The translations under genes were made by a program, and so were the position numbers. 64,000 nt of DNA, from assembly GCF_023509015.1 (NCBI RefSeq), contig NZ_CP094975.1, positions 5,697,501 through 5,761,500 on the forward strand, read 5' to 3'. Under the pieces are notes generated by a model. The model saw only the letters and a program-made list of their open reading frames with translations. It did not search any database and had not been told where the DNA came from. This document shows positions 1-8,724 of the stretch, one piece after another; the first letter of the stretch is position 1; every line of letters begins with the position of its first letter. The stretch is from Pseudomonas abieticivorans. Lineage in GTDB: Bacteria; Pseudomonadota; Gammaproteobacteria; Pseudomonadales; Pseudomonadaceae.

Positions 1-1
1 C

Positions 2-232
2 GTGGACGTGTGGCGCACCACCTACCATCACCCCCTGGAAGGCGGGGCGGCGGCGGTGGTTGAGTGGTTCAAGGGCTCGGCGTTGCGGCCTTACCTGGAA
101 CCGCTGGGCGCTGAAGACAAAGCGGCCTTTCTGGCCCGTTACCTGGCGCTGATCAGCGAGGCGTACCCAGCCTTGGCAGACGGCACGGTGTTGCTGCCGT
201 TTCCACGGTTGTTTGTGGTGTCCACGCGCTGA
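2..232 (+). CDS. tam: trans-aconitate 2-methyltransferase, C-terminal part
   Basis: Only the last 76 codons are inside the window; the gene enters from the left edge. The segment matches what I recall of the Tam C-terminus: a VWRTTYHH stretch, then a [13 protein letters not shown] block and a closing FPRLFVV motif. Tam is a cytosolic SAM-dependent enzyme that methylates trans-aconitate, a spontaneous by-product of the TCA cycle. The SAM-binding half lies outside the window, so its integrity cannot be judged. A repeat-filled gap follows. Confidence 0.85.
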   Translation: MDVWRTTYHHPLEGGAAAVVEWFKGSALRPYLEPLGAEDKAAFLARYLALISEAYPALADGTVLLPFPRLFVVSTR

Positions 233-271
233 GCGAAGTGCCCGTTGATCCGGCACAGTTCACGTTCTGCA

Positions 272-950
272 ACAAAGCCCGCCACTCGGTCTGAGCGGCC
301 AATGTGGGAGCGAGCTTGCTCGCGATGCGCCGCGCGGTCGCAAGCACGCTCCAAACACATCGGCTGGTACCTGCCCCCCAGCCGATTGCTCTGAAGACCG
401 CCGAAAAAGCCTTTCCTGAAATCGCATCATCGCTGACAAGTGCATGCCTCGGTTTCTCGGGCGTCCTTGAAATCGCGCGCCGCCCGTGCGGCGTATCGCG
501 AGCAAGCTCGCTCCCACATTGGCCCGTCAGCCCGAGTTGTTAGCCTTGTGTGCTCGACCCTGGTTCTATAGCCGACCCCACAAAGCCCGCCACTCGGTCT
601 GAGCGGCCAATGTGGGAGCGAGCTTGCTCGCGATGCGCCGCGCGGTCTCAAGCACACTCCAAACACATCGGCTGGTACCTGACCCCCAGCCGATTGCTCT
701 GAAGACCGCCGAAAAAGCCTGTCCTGAAATCGCATCATCGCTGACAAGTGCATGCCTCGGTTTCTCGGGCGTCCTTGAAATCGCGCGCCGCCCGTGCGGC
801 GTATCGCGAGCAAGCTCGCTCCCACATTGGCCCGTCAGCCCGAGTTGTTAGCCTTGTGTGCTCGACCCTGGTTCTATAGCCGACCCCACAAAGCCCGCCA
901 CTCGGTCTGAGCGGCCTTTGTGGGAGCGAGCTTGCTCGCGATGCGCCGCG
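272..950. repeat. 308-bp tandem duplication of a REP doublet (2 full copies plus a partial third)
   Basis: Two head-to-tail copies (272-579 and 580-887) and a third start (888-about 950) fill the gap between tam and the peroxidase gene. Each full unit carries a forward REP of the form GTGGGAGCGAGCTTGCTCGC near its start and the same element inverted (GCGAGCAAGCTCGCTCCCAC) about 200 bp later. A few substitutions separate the copies, for example the cgcggtcgc/cgcggtctc difference after the first REP. The third copy reproduces only the first REP and then diverges. Open frames through this stretch repeat with the unit and are not genes. Confidence 0.93.
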
Positions 951-959
951 CAGTACCCA

Positions 960-3044
960 TCACAGGTCGTTGTAGAACGGCTGCAACGGCCCCTCGGTCA
1001 CCCGCCGGCCTTCGGCGCCGACCGGTTGCAAGGTCACTTGCGCATCCTGCGCCCGTGGCGTGGTGGCCTTGATGTCCAGGGGGCGCAGCGTCACGGTGTT
1101 TTCATCACCGGTGTGGCCCTGCACGATCACCAGTGACGGATGATCGAACGGCGCACGCTCCCACGCCACGCGCGGGTCGGTCAGGCCCACTTCCATGAAC
1201 TTGACCAAGGCATCGATCTCCTCGCTGGTGAGGTTGAGGCGGGTGATGTCGGCGTCCAGGTTTGAGGCGTTGTGCTGGTTAACGCTGGCGTGATCGAAAC
1301 CACTGGTGTTGCTGGCGTCCTGGCCACGGCGGTCGCCGCCGCGGTTGTAGAACTCCATCACCTGGCGCAAGGTGGCGCGGCTGCCGTTGTGAAAATACGG
1401 GCCAGTGAGCGCGATGTTGCGCAGGGTCGGGGTTTTGAACGCACCGTCGACTGCATCGCGAAAGCCTGCGGGTGGCTTGAGCGTGGCGTCGCAGGGCACG
1501 GCGGCGCTCAGGGGCACTTCGAACTGGCAGACATCCACCTCGAACGGGTCGGGCACATTGCCGCCGGCCAACTGCGTGTTGTATTGGCGGGTGAACGACA
1601 ATGGGTTGCCCCACGCGTCGCTGCCACCCAGTGCCAGGTCCTCGGACGTGGGCCGAACGCCGGTGTTGTAGAAGCCGTTGTCATAGAGGGTCGTCAGGTT
1701 GTCGGCCATCAGCATGCGCTCGATGCGCTCGCGCGGTTCAAAGCGAAGGCGGCTGGCGGCGTTGGTCAGTTCCGGGCCGCCGTGGCAGTTGACGCATTTG
1801 CCTTTGCCGATGAACAGGTTCATGCCCTGCACCTGCTGGGCATTCATCGCTTGGGTGTCTCCGCCCAGGTAGGCGTCAAGCGGCGCCTGGTCGGAGACCA
1901 GGGTGGCTTCGTACAGCTGGATCGCCAGGCCGAAAAACAGCGGGAAGTTGGCTTCGATCTGGGTATACGCCGCGCCGCCCAGCGACACCGGTTGGCTGGC
2001 GTTCCACAGCCGTGGCTGGAACGCGGCCTTGACCATGTCGCGGTAACTGGGTTTGCGCGGGCCGGCGACGACGGCCAATACCGAATCGGTGGCCGCGATG
2101 CGCTGGTGGCTGAGTACCAGCGTGTCGAGGATGCGCCGGCCGATATCGGCAAAGGTGCGCCCGCCACAGGACATTTCCACTGGGCTGCCGGGCGGGCCCA
2201 CGGCTTGGGACGCGGCCGAGGCATCGTTCAGCGCCAGGCGTACCTGTTTAGCCACGCCGCTGCGGTCACTGGTGACGAAGATCGCGGCGTCGGGGTCGCG
2301 GTTGCCGAAGGGCGAAAAGCCGTTGAACACGTTGTTGGCCCGGCCATCCCAGAAGTTGCGCACGTTGAAGGCGGCATTGATGACCGTGGGGGCGTTGCGC
2401 CCGGTGCTGCGGCGCACATTGATGCCGTTGACCTGGAACACCCCGTCGGGCTGTTGCGTGCACTTGTCGAAACGTGATTGCCGGGGTTTGACGTAGTTGG
2501 CGTCGAACACCCCCTGCGAGCCGATCACGTCATCGCTGGAGTAGAGGATGGGCGAGTTGCGGTCCAGCGGGTCGGCCAGCACGTGGGTGGGAAAGTCGGC
2601 TTTTTTCAGCGTGTAATTGGGCCCGCCCTTGCCGCCGGACAAGGTGGTGTAGGCCGGTACGTCCCCGGGTATGTCGCCTGCGGCGAACGGCTTGTTGAAC
2701 AGCGACGCGAGGTTGGCATTGGTGTTGGCTTGGCCGGGGTTGATCTGGTTGGTTACGCGGTGGTCGACACCGGCGTGGTAGTGGCAGGACGCGCAGGCGG
2801 TCATGCCGTCGCTGCCCACGTCCATGTCCCAGAACAGCGCCTTGCCCAGGCGGATGGCGGCATCGCGATTGAGCACGTAGTCGGTCATCAGGTCGACCTT
2901 GCGCCCGCCCTCGATGCCGGATGGGTCGGGTGGCAACAGGCCGCGCAGCGATTGCAGGGTGGGCACGTCGGCGGCGGGGGCAGGGGCGGCCAGCAAGTGG
3001 CCGCTGAGGCACATCAGGATCAAAGCATTCAGGTATCTCATCAT
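960..3044 (-). CDS. Large di-haem cytochrome c peroxidase/MauG-family protein
   Basis: A 694-residue exported protein; residues 1-25 look like a Sec signal peptide ending near AAPAPA. Two c-type haem sites are visible: CASCH at about residue 84 and CVNCH at about residue 417, the latter followed by GGPEL. The late GPYFHNGS block is typical of the CcpA/MauG superfamily. Family members reduce peroxide or oxidise a protein or organic substrate in the periplasm. The length is nearly twice that of CcpA or MauG and close to that of RoxA-type di-haem oxygenases, so the substrate is open. The start is one of two adjacent ATGs (3044 or 3041) with a weak ribosome site. Confidence 0.85.
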   Translation of the reverse strand: MMRYLNALILMCLSGHLLAAPAPAADVPTLQSLRGLLPPDPSGIEGGRKVDLMTDYVLNRDAAIRLGKALFWDMDVGSDGMTACASCHYHAGVDHRVTNQINPGQANTNANLASLFNKPFAAGDIPGDVPAYTTLSGGKGGPNYTLKKADFPTHVLADPLDRNSPILYSSDDVIGSQGVFDANYVKPRQSRFDKCTQQPDGVFQVNGINVRRSTGRNAPTVINAAFNVRNFWDGRANNVFNGFSPFGNRDPDAAIFVTSDRSGVAKQVRLALNDASAASQAVGPPGSPVEMSCGGRTFADIGRRILDTLVLSHQRIAATDSVLAVVAGPRKPSYRDMVKAAFQPRLWNASQPVSLGGAAYTQIEANFPLFFGLAIQLYEATLVSDQAPLDAYLGGDTQAMNAQQVQGMNLFIGKGKCVNCHGGPELTNAASRLRFEPRERIERMLMADNLTTLYDNGFYNTGVRPTSEDLALGGSDAWGNPLSFTRQYNTQLAGGNVPDPFEVDVCQFEVPLSAAVPCDATLKPPAGFRDAVDGAFKTPTLRNIALTGPYFHNGSRATLRQVMEFYNRGGDRRGQDASNTSGFDHASVNQHNASNLDADITRLNLTSEEIDALVKFMEVGLTDPRVAWERAPFDHPSLVIVQGHTGDENTVTLRPLDIKATTPRAQDAQVTLQPVGAEGRRVTEGPLQPFYNDL

Positions 3045-3404
3045 GGCGGCACGCTCACGGATGTATCAGGTGGCTAAGTGCGGTTTGTTGTTATTCACGA
3101 TGAACCCTTGTTGTCTTCCAGCGGGCGCACGAAGGGGGCGCCGAGTGTGCTCCGGCTAACAGGGGTTTTATAAATAGGCGGGTGCCTGATGGAAACTCTA
3201 GCTGCGGTTTAATTATAATTGTAGTGATTTTTTACAAAATATTTTAGGGGGGGAAGTGGTGGGGATAGGGGCCCGTAAGTGGGGGTTTTCAAGGCGCAGT
3301 TATGGGTGGAAATGGCTTTTTATTCAAATGGATATGGGTTTAACGCGTAGTGGCACGAGTCTGGCAAATAGCCGTGGGAGTGTCACCGGGTTATACGCTT
3401 TTGG
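3045..3404. other. Non-coding gap with AT-rich promoter-like stretch
   Basis: No convincing gene was seen here. An AT-rich run around 3205-3245 (TTTAATTATAATTG...TTTTTTACAAAATATTTT) contrasts with the surrounding GC-rich DNA. It probably contains the promoter of the leftward peroxidase gene, although no clear -35/-10 pair or known operator could be assigned. Confidence 0.4.
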
Positions 3405-3450
3405 GTTCGCGGATGAATCCGCTCCTACAGGAGGCGCGGGATTCATTCGC
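3405..3450. repeat. Short inverted REP pair (GCGGATGAATCCGC type)
   Basis: The stretch TTCGCGGATGAATCCGCTCCTAC is followed within a few bases by a degenerate inverse copy (GCGGGATTCATTCGC). It lies immediately after the stop of the leftward porin gene, where it could form a stable RNA hairpin. It belongs to the most common REP family of this window. Confidence 0.8.
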
Positions 3451-3460
3451 GATATTCAAG

Positions 3461-4816
3461 TTAGAACTGTGATTGCACTTGCAGGCCGGCCACCACGGCG
3501 TTTTGAACTTCGCGTACACCGCCGGGGTGGGCGACATATTGCAGGTTGGGCCGCACGTTCAGCCACTGGGTGACTTGAATGCCATAGTTCAACTCGATGT
3601 CGTATTCGCTGTGTTGTTCAGGTACGTAATCGGCATCGGCGTAGCTCAGGCCGCTGGCTTGGTTGGCCGCACGGGCATTGCGCAGGTATTGGTTGCTGCT
3701 GTGCAAGCGTGCCACGGCCAGGCCCAGGGTGTCGGCAGGGCGCGCGTCGAACGGGCCCTTGTAGACCAGGCTGATTTTCAGCAGGCTGTCCACCGGCGTG
3801 GTGGCGGCGTCGAAGGCACTGACGTTGCCATACAGCACCAGGCCGCGCGAGGCATCGCCACCCACCGTGGTCAGTTGCTGCTTGCCGGTCAACCACCAGC
3901 CGTGACGGCTGTCGTCGCGGCGGTAATCGTCGCCCGTGACGGCCGCCGGCAGGTTGTTGGCGTCCTTGTACAGGTCATCGGCATTGGCGGTGCTGTAGTA
4001 GTAACCGACGCGGTATTCGCCGGGCAGGTTGTTCAGCGTCGGCGTCCACACCAGTTCTACCGGGATCATCGCACCGGTGGTGCCGGCCCCGTTGAGCTTG
4101 AAGCCATTGTTATTGTCGCCGTACGAGTCGTTGACGTCGAACACGCCGAGCTGCGCGTACACTTCGTCGTTGAGCGTGTACTTGACCCGTGCCGCCCACG
4201 TGCTGACCGGGCCCACGGTGATGCTGTCGACATAGTTGCCCGGTTGCGAGCTGCAGAACGCCAGGTTTTCAAACAGGCAGTCTTCCACGGCGAAATCATC
4301 ACCGAAGGCAAAGCGACCGGCCTTGACGTTCAAGGCGTCGTTGAACCAGCCTTTGCTCAACCACAACTCGCTCAGGCGCGTGACGCTGCCGTTGCCGGAG
4401 ATTTCCTGGGTGGCGGACAGGCTGCCGGCGCGCGGGTCGCTGATGCGCTGGTCATTCAGGCTGTCGCCGTTGGTGTTGCTCAGCAGCACCATGAACTGGG
4501 TGTCTTGCCAGCCCATGAGCTTTTGCAGGTCGATGGCCGCGCCCAGGGTGAACTGGTCGGCGTAGCGCGTGGTGTGATTCTTGTTGTAGCCGCCGCGCAG
4601 GTTGGAGGCGGTTTCACCGGTGTAGCCCATCTGGATATCGACACCCTTGTCGAGCAGGGCGGTGCGCTGGCCGCCCCAGTCGCCGGTCATCCATTGGGAG
4701 TCAGCGGCGAAAGCGTCCTGGGCCTCGGCGGTCAGGGGGGTGGCCGCGGCGGCGCACAGCGCTAGCAGCAGGGTGGCGTGGCGGCGTTGGAAGCGGGGGG
4801 CAGTGGATCGTGACAT
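3461..4816 (-). CDS. OprB-family carbohydrate-selective porin
   Basis: Outer-membrane porin of about 451 residues. The start chosen here (4816, MSRSTAP) has GGAA seven bases upstream; in-frame ATGs further upstream at 4828 and 4855 are possible. A signal peptide ends near TAEAQA. The mature N-terminus has the OprB-like MTGDWGGQRTALLDKGVDIQMGYTGE region, shown here in part as DWGGQR. The protein ends in QVQSQF, the aromatic C-terminus expected by the BAM machinery. OprB-type porins admit sugars, but paralogues vary in substrate and none is indicated here. A REP pair sits just after its stop. Confidence 0.88.
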   Translation of the reverse strand: MSRSTAPRFQRRHATLLLALCAAAATPLTAEAQDAFAADSQWMTGDWGGQRTALLDKGVDIQMGYTGETASNLRGGYNKNHTTRYADQFTLGAAIDLQKLMGWQDTQFMVLLSNTNGDSLNDQRISDPRAGSLSATQEISGNGSVTRLSELWLSKGWFNDALNVKAGRFAFGDDFAVEDCLFENLAFCSSQPGNYVDSITVGPVSTWAARVKYTLNDEVYAQLGVFDVNDSYGDNNNGFKLNGAGTTGAMIPVELVWTPTLNNLPGEYRVGYYYSTANADDLYKDANNLPAAVTGDDYRRDDSRHGWWLTGKQQLTTVGGDASRGLVLYGNVSAFDAATTPVDSLLKISLVYKGPFDARPADTLGLAVARLHSSNQYLRNARAANQASGLSYADADYVPEQHSEYDIELNYGIQVTQWLNVRPNLQYVAHPGGVREVQNAVVAGLQVQSQF

Positions 4817-5020
4817 GTGGCGTTCCATTATCATTTTTTTGGCAGGCTTGGGCACAAGAAGCGCTGGTTAGAGCGCCCAAGGGGGCAAAAGTTTAACGCT
4901 ATTGTTGTTATAAAGTAACATTAAAATGCATGAAACATTCACCCTCCACTGTTTTCTGGCTGCCAGCGGCCTGCCAACCGCGTTACGCTGTCGGCCTGTG
5001 CAGCCCTGTTACGTGACGTG

Positions 5021-5515
5021 ATGATGTTCAAATTTGCCGTGTTCCTGATCACCCTCGTTGCCATGGAGGGCGTCGGCACCCTCGCGCACAAATACGTGAT
5101 GCATGGCTGGGGGTGGTGCCTGCACCGCTCGCACCATGAGCCGCACCTGGGTGCGCTGGAAACCAACGACCTGTACCTGGTGGCCTTGGCGTTGGCGGCC
5201 ATCGGCTTGATCGTGTTCGGCAATGCCGGCCACGCACCTTGGCAGTGGGTGGGGGCCGGCGTGGCGGGCTATGGCTTGATCTACGTGATTGCCCACGATG
5301 GCATCGTGCACCGGCAGTGGCCGGTCCGCCCGCGGCCACGGCATCGCTACCTGCGAAGGTTGTACGAGGCCCATCGCCTGCATCATCAGGTCAAGGGCCG
5401 GCAGAACAGTGTGTCCTTCGGTTTTTTGTATGCACCGCCGGTGGCGAAGATCGAGCAGCAGTTGCAGCGCACCGCAGAGCAAGGCGAGGGCTGCGGGCCT
5501 CAACCGCGGGTATAA
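5021..5515 (+). CDS. crtZ: Beta-carotene hydroxylase-like di-iron membrane protein
   Basis: About 164 residues with the complete histidine clusters of the CrtZ/fatty-acid-hydroxylase superfamily: HKYVMHG, HRSHHEPH, HDGIVHRQW and HRLHHQVKGRQNSVSFGF (in order). These bind two irons that hydroxylate carotenoid rings at the membrane. Hydrophobic stretches near the N-terminus and around residues 45-90 fit the expected membrane topology. Start codons GTG 5018, ATG 5021 and ATG 5024 are adjacent; 5021 is used. No other carotenoid gene is in the window, so the real substrate is unclear. Its end overlaps the convergent cupin gene by 16 bp. Confidence 0.85.
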   Translation: MMFKFAVFLITLVAMEGVGTLAHKYVMHGWGWCLHRSHHEPHLGALETNDLYLVALALAAIGLIVFGNAGHAPWQWVGAGVAGYGLIYVIAHDGIVHRQWPVRPRPRHRYLRRLYEAHRLHHQVKGRQNSVSFGFLYAPPVAKIEQQLQRTAEQGEGCGPQPRV

Positions 5516-5880
5516 ATCACCAGCATCAAGGCGCCACCTTCGCTGCCGCCACTGTGCACGGCGCCTGGGCTGCGACAACAATAGTCGCCGATATTCAGGG
5601 TGCCGTCCTGGTCCTGGAAAGCCCCTTGCAGCAGGTACAGTTGTTCGAGTTCGCCTTCATGCTGGTGCGGCGCAGACCACGCGCCCGGGTCGACCTTCAT
5701 CAGCAAGGTGCGCATGCCCTTGGCAGTGTCGGTGAACAGTGGCTTGATCCAGAAACCCGGCGTGGCGGTGGGCTCCCAGGCCGCTGCCGCAGCGGTGTAA
5801 TGGTGGGAGCCAGGGCCCGTGTCGCGCAGGCCTGCGAGGCCTTCGATCAGCCACGGTGTGAAATCGCCATGCCCGCTCAC
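5500..5880 (-). CDS. Cupin-domain protein (ChrR-like)
   Basis: A 126-residue single-domain cupin. The motif HQHEGELEQLYLLQGAFQD supplies the first metal-binding group (two His and a Glu), and the later PGAVHSG supplies the last His. Its ATG overlaps the stop of the upstream flavoprotein gene (ATGA), which indicates translational coupling, so it probably works with that enzyme as a small dioxygenase, isomerase or metabolite-binding protein. The exact role is not known. Confidence 0.75.
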   Translation of the reverse strand: MSGHGDFTPWLIEGLAGLRDTGPGSHHYTAAAAAWEPTATPGFWIKPLFTDTAKGMRTLLMKVDPGAWSAPHQHEGELEQLYLLQGAFQDQDGTLNIGDYCCRSPGAVHSGGSEGGALMLVIYTRG

Positions 5881-7913
5881 AGGTCTTTGACCAGGCGCAA
5901 TGCGTCATAGATGGCGGCGTGAGTGTTGCGCGCGGCCACGGCATCACCGATGCGAAACAGTTGAAAGCGCCCGTTGGGGTTCGTGACCACGTGTTGGGGC
6001 TGGCTGGCGATCAGGTCCAGGTGCTCCACGGCGCCGCCGTTCGTCGAGTCTGGCTTGAGCTCGAAGTACAGCTCGTCCAGCGGCCGGGTGCCGTGGTTGA
6101 TCACCACCTGGTCCACCGTTCGGGTCCTGCCCACGATGGCGTAGTCGCTCTCGATCGATGCCTGCAACTGGCCGCCTTCCTGATGCACGGCCTTGAGCCG
6201 GTAGGTGACGGTAAAGGTGGTGTCCAGCGCTTGCAGCGAGCGCATGTAGGGCACCAGGTTCATGGCCATCACCTCGGGGGCGAAGGCGCGGTCGGGGGTC
6301 ATGATCTCGACGTGGGCGCCGCTTTTGGCGATCACTTCGGCGGCCTGCAGGCCAGCGTGGTCGCCGGCATCGTCGAATACCAGCACGTTACGCCCGGGTT
6401 TCACGTCGCCGCTGAGGATGTCCCAGGCCGATACCACCAGCTCATTGCCGCTGTCGAGCACGGCGGTGTGGGGCAGGCCGCCGGTGGCGATGATCACCAC
6501 GTCCGGGTTTTCGTCGGCGATGTGCGCACGTTCCGCCCAGGTGTTGAAGTGGAAGGTTACGCCGCGCGCCTGGCATTGGCCCATGCGCCAGTCGATGATG
6601 CTGATCATCTCCTTGCGCCGCTCTGACCGTGCCGTCAGGCGCACCTGGCCACCGGGCCGGTCGGCCACTTCGAACACCACCACTTCATGCCCGCGTTCGG
6701 CGGCCACCCGGGCGGCTTCAAGGCCTGCGGGGCCCGCACCGACCACCACCACCTTGCGGCGCACGGTCGCTTTCGGGATGTCGTGGGGCATGCTGGTCTC
6801 GCGGCCGGTGGCGGCGTTGTGGATGCAGTACGCAGCGCCGCCCTGGTAGATGCGGTCCAGGCAGTAGTTGGCGCCCACGCAGGGGCGAATGTCTTCTTCG
6901 CGGCCAGCCATGAGCTTGCGCACGATGTGCGGGTCGGTCATGTGCGCGCGGGTCATGCCCACCATGTCGACTTTGCCCGAGGCGATGGCATGCCGTGCCG
7001 TGGCCAGGTCCGGGATCTTGGCCGCATGGAAGGTGGGGAAGGCGGTGGCGGCGCGAATCTGCCCTGCAAAATCCAGGTGAGGGGAGTTGCGCATGCCCTG
7101 GATCGGAATCAGGTCGGTGAGCCCGGCGTCGGTGTCGATATGGCCGCGTACCACGTTGAGAAAGTCGACCATGCCGCTGTTTTTAAGGCGCTGCGAGATG
7201 TCCAGGCCGTCGGCCAGGGTCAGCCCGCCGGGCAGGTCTTCATCGCCGGTGTAGCGCACGCCGACGATGAACTGCGAGCCCACGCGGCGGCGAATCTCCG
7301 TGAGGACGTCGAAGGTGAAACGCAGGCGGTTCTCCACCGAGCCACCATAGGGCGCCTGCAGCTGGTTGGTCAGCGGCGACCAGAACTGGTCCATCAGGTG
7401 CCCGTAGGCTTGCAGCTCGATGCCGTCCAGGCCTGCGGCCTGCATGCGCTCGGCGGCGTCGGCATAATCTTTGATGATGCGCGCCACATCCCAGTCTTCC
7501 ATCTGCTTGGGAAAGGAGCGGTGTGCCGCTTCGCGCTCGTGGGACGGCGATACCACCGGCAACCAGTCGCCCTTGTCCCAGCGGGTGCGGCGGCCCAGGT
7601 GGGTGAGCTGGATCATCACCGCCGCGCCGTGTTCATGGCACTCATCGGTCAGGTCTTTCATCCAGCCCACCACTTCATCCTTGTAGGCCAGCACGTTGTT
7701 GAACACCGGCGGGCTGTCCCGTGAAACCGCCGCAGAGCCTGCGGTCATGGTCAGGGCCACACCGGCCTTGGCGCGCTCCACGTGGTAGGCGCGGTAGAGC
7801 TTTTGCGGCATGCCGTCCACCGGGTAGGCCGGCTCGTGGGCCGTGGTCATGATCCGGTTACGCAGGGTCAGGTGCTTGAGTTGGTAAGGCTGCAACAGCG
7901 GATCAGTGGCCAT
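5877..7913 (-). CDS. TMADH/DgcA/N-methylproline-demethylase-like flavoprotein
   Basis: A 678-residue two-part enzyme. The N-terminal half is an Old-Yellow-Enzyme-like FMN TIM barrel (LRNRIMTTAHEP start, GLDGIELQAYGHLMDQFWSP). It is followed by a cysteine cluster, CVGANYC...C, and then a Rossmann FAD/NAD domain opening with VVVVGAGPAGLEAA near residue 390. The layout is that of trimethylamine dehydrogenase, dimethylglycine demethylase and N-methylproline demethylase. The second cysteine of the TMADH-type CxxC is Ala here, leaving three visible cysteines. Neighbouring ProC-like and ProXWV-like genes favour a methylated proline or betaine substrate. It is divergent from the TetR gene. Confidence 0.82.
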   Translation of the reverse strand: MATDPLLQPYQLKHLTLRNRIMTTAHEPAYPVDGMPQKLYRAYHVERAKAGVALTMTAGSAAVSRDSPPVFNNVLAYKDEVVGWMKDLTDECHEHGAAVMIQLTHLGRRTRWDKGDWLPVVSPSHEREAAHRSFPKQMEDWDVARIIKDYADAAERMQAAGLDGIELQAYGHLMDQFWSPLTNQLQAPYGGSVENRLRFTFDVLTEIRRRVGSQFIVGVRYTGDEDLPGGLTLADGLDISQRLKNSGMVDFLNVVRGHIDTDAGLTDLIPIQGMRNSPHLDFAGQIRAATAFPTFHAAKIPDLATARHAIASGKVDMVGMTRAHMTDPHIVRKLMAGREEDIRPCVGANYCLDRIYQGGAAYCIHNAATGRETSMPHDIPKATVRRKVVVVGAGPAGLEAARVAAERGHEVVVFEVADRPGGQVRLTARSERRKEMISIIDWRMGQCQARGVTFHFNTWAERAHIADENPDVVIIATGGLPHTAVLDSGNELVVSAWDILSGDVKPGRNVLVFDDAGDHAGLQAAEVIAKSGAHVEIMTPDRAFAPEVMAMNLVPYMRSLQALDTTFTVTYRLKAVHQEGGQLQASIESDYAIVGRTRTVDQVVINHGTRPLDELYFELKPDSTNGGAVEHLDLIASQPQHVVTNPNGRFQLFRIGDAVAARNTHAAIYDALRLVKDL

Positions 7914-7964
7914 GTCATCACGCTCCGGAAGAGGTCAACGCGCCAGGGGGCCATTTCAAGCTAG

Positions 7965-8016
7965 AAGAAAATGTACAGTGGTGTCAACAAGCATGACAGT
8001 GGTGTACATTTTTCTT
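7965..8016. promoter_or_regulatory. Divergent operator region between flavoprotein and TetR genes
   Basis: Three nested repeats lie between the two start codons. A long-range inverted repeat pairs AAGAAAATGTAC (7965-7976) with GTACATTTTTCTT (8004-8016). A perfect direct repeat ACAGTGGTGT occurs at 7975-7984 and 7996-8005, with starts 21 bp apart (two helical turns). An inner inverted repeat TGTCA/TGACA lies at 7982-7998. This arrangement fits cooperative binding of TetR-family dimers controlling both directions. Binding by the adjacent regulator is an inference. Confidence 0.75.
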
Positions 8017-8049
8017 GCGCAGGCGTTGTCAGCGCGTTAGGATCGGGCC

Positions 8050-8697
8050 ATGAACGCATCGACCAAAACCATTGAAACAGGCTGGCGGGGCTCGCTGGAA
8101 GGCTGGCTCGACGCGGCATACGAGAGCCTTACCGAGGCGGGCGTTGACTCCGTACGGGTGATGCCGCTGGCCAAGAAGCTGGGGCTGTCACGTACCAGCT
8201 TCTACTGGTTTTTCAAAGACCGCGAAGAGCTGCTGGCCGCGCTGATCGAACGCTGGCGGCTGAAGAACACCGGCAACCTGATCGGCCAGACCCAGTGTTA
8301 TGCCGAGACCATTGCCGAGGCGATGCTCAACGTCTTTGACTGTTGGCTGAACCGCGAGCTGTTCGATTCGCAGTTGGAGTTCGCCATGCGCAGTTGGGCG
8401 CTGCAATCGCCGGATGTCACCGAGCACATCCGCCAGGCCGATATCGCCCGGCGCGAGGCGCTGCACCAGATGTTCATTCGCTTTGGCTACGAGCCGGTGG
8501 CGGCGGACGTTCGCGCCCGCACCATCTACCTGACACAGATCGGCTACATCAGCACCAACACCCGGGAGGATGTGGCCGAGCGAATGCTGCGTATCCCCGA
8601 GTACGTGAAGATTTTTACCGGGCAGGCACCGGACGTACGCGAAATGAAGCGGTTTTGCGCACGGCATGGCTATGTGATGGACGAAACGGCTCGCTGA
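8050..8697 (+). CDS. TetR-family transcriptional regulator
   Basis: A 215-residue protein with an N-terminal HTH at about residues 38-57 (MPLAKKLGLSRTSFYWFFKD), the sequence pattern of TetR recognition helices. The remainder is a helical ligand-binding domain with no recognisable subfamily signature. It is divergent from the flavoprotein gene and directly precedes the ProC-like and ABC transporter genes, so it likely controls the whole amine/betaine module in response to the substrate or a breakdown product. Confidence 0.88.
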   Translation: MNASTKTIETGWRGSLEGWLDAAYESLTEAGVDSVRVMPLAKKLGLSRTSFYWFFKDREELLAALIERWRLKNTGNLIGQTQCYAETIAEAMLNVFDCWLNRELFDSQLEFAMRSWALQSPDVTEHIRQADIARREALHQMFIRFGYEPVAADVRARTIYLTQIGYISTNTREDVAERMLRIPEYVKIFTGQAPDVREMKRFCARHGYVMDETAR

Positions 8698-8724
8698 TTC
8701 CAACCCACAGGGCAGGCGTACACA

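Noticed and set aside
304..851. Two almost identical 79-codon frames (304-543 and 612-851)
   Set aside because: They only mirror the 308-bp tandem repeat and encode translated REP sequence.
1272..2477. 401-codon rightward open frame
   Set aside because: It lies antisense inside the di-haem peroxidase gene, whose haem and MauG-type motifs are clear; the antisense product has no recognisable domain.
3473..4765. 430-codon rightward open frame
   Set aside because: Antisense to the OprB porin gene; a GC-rich shadow frame without motifs.
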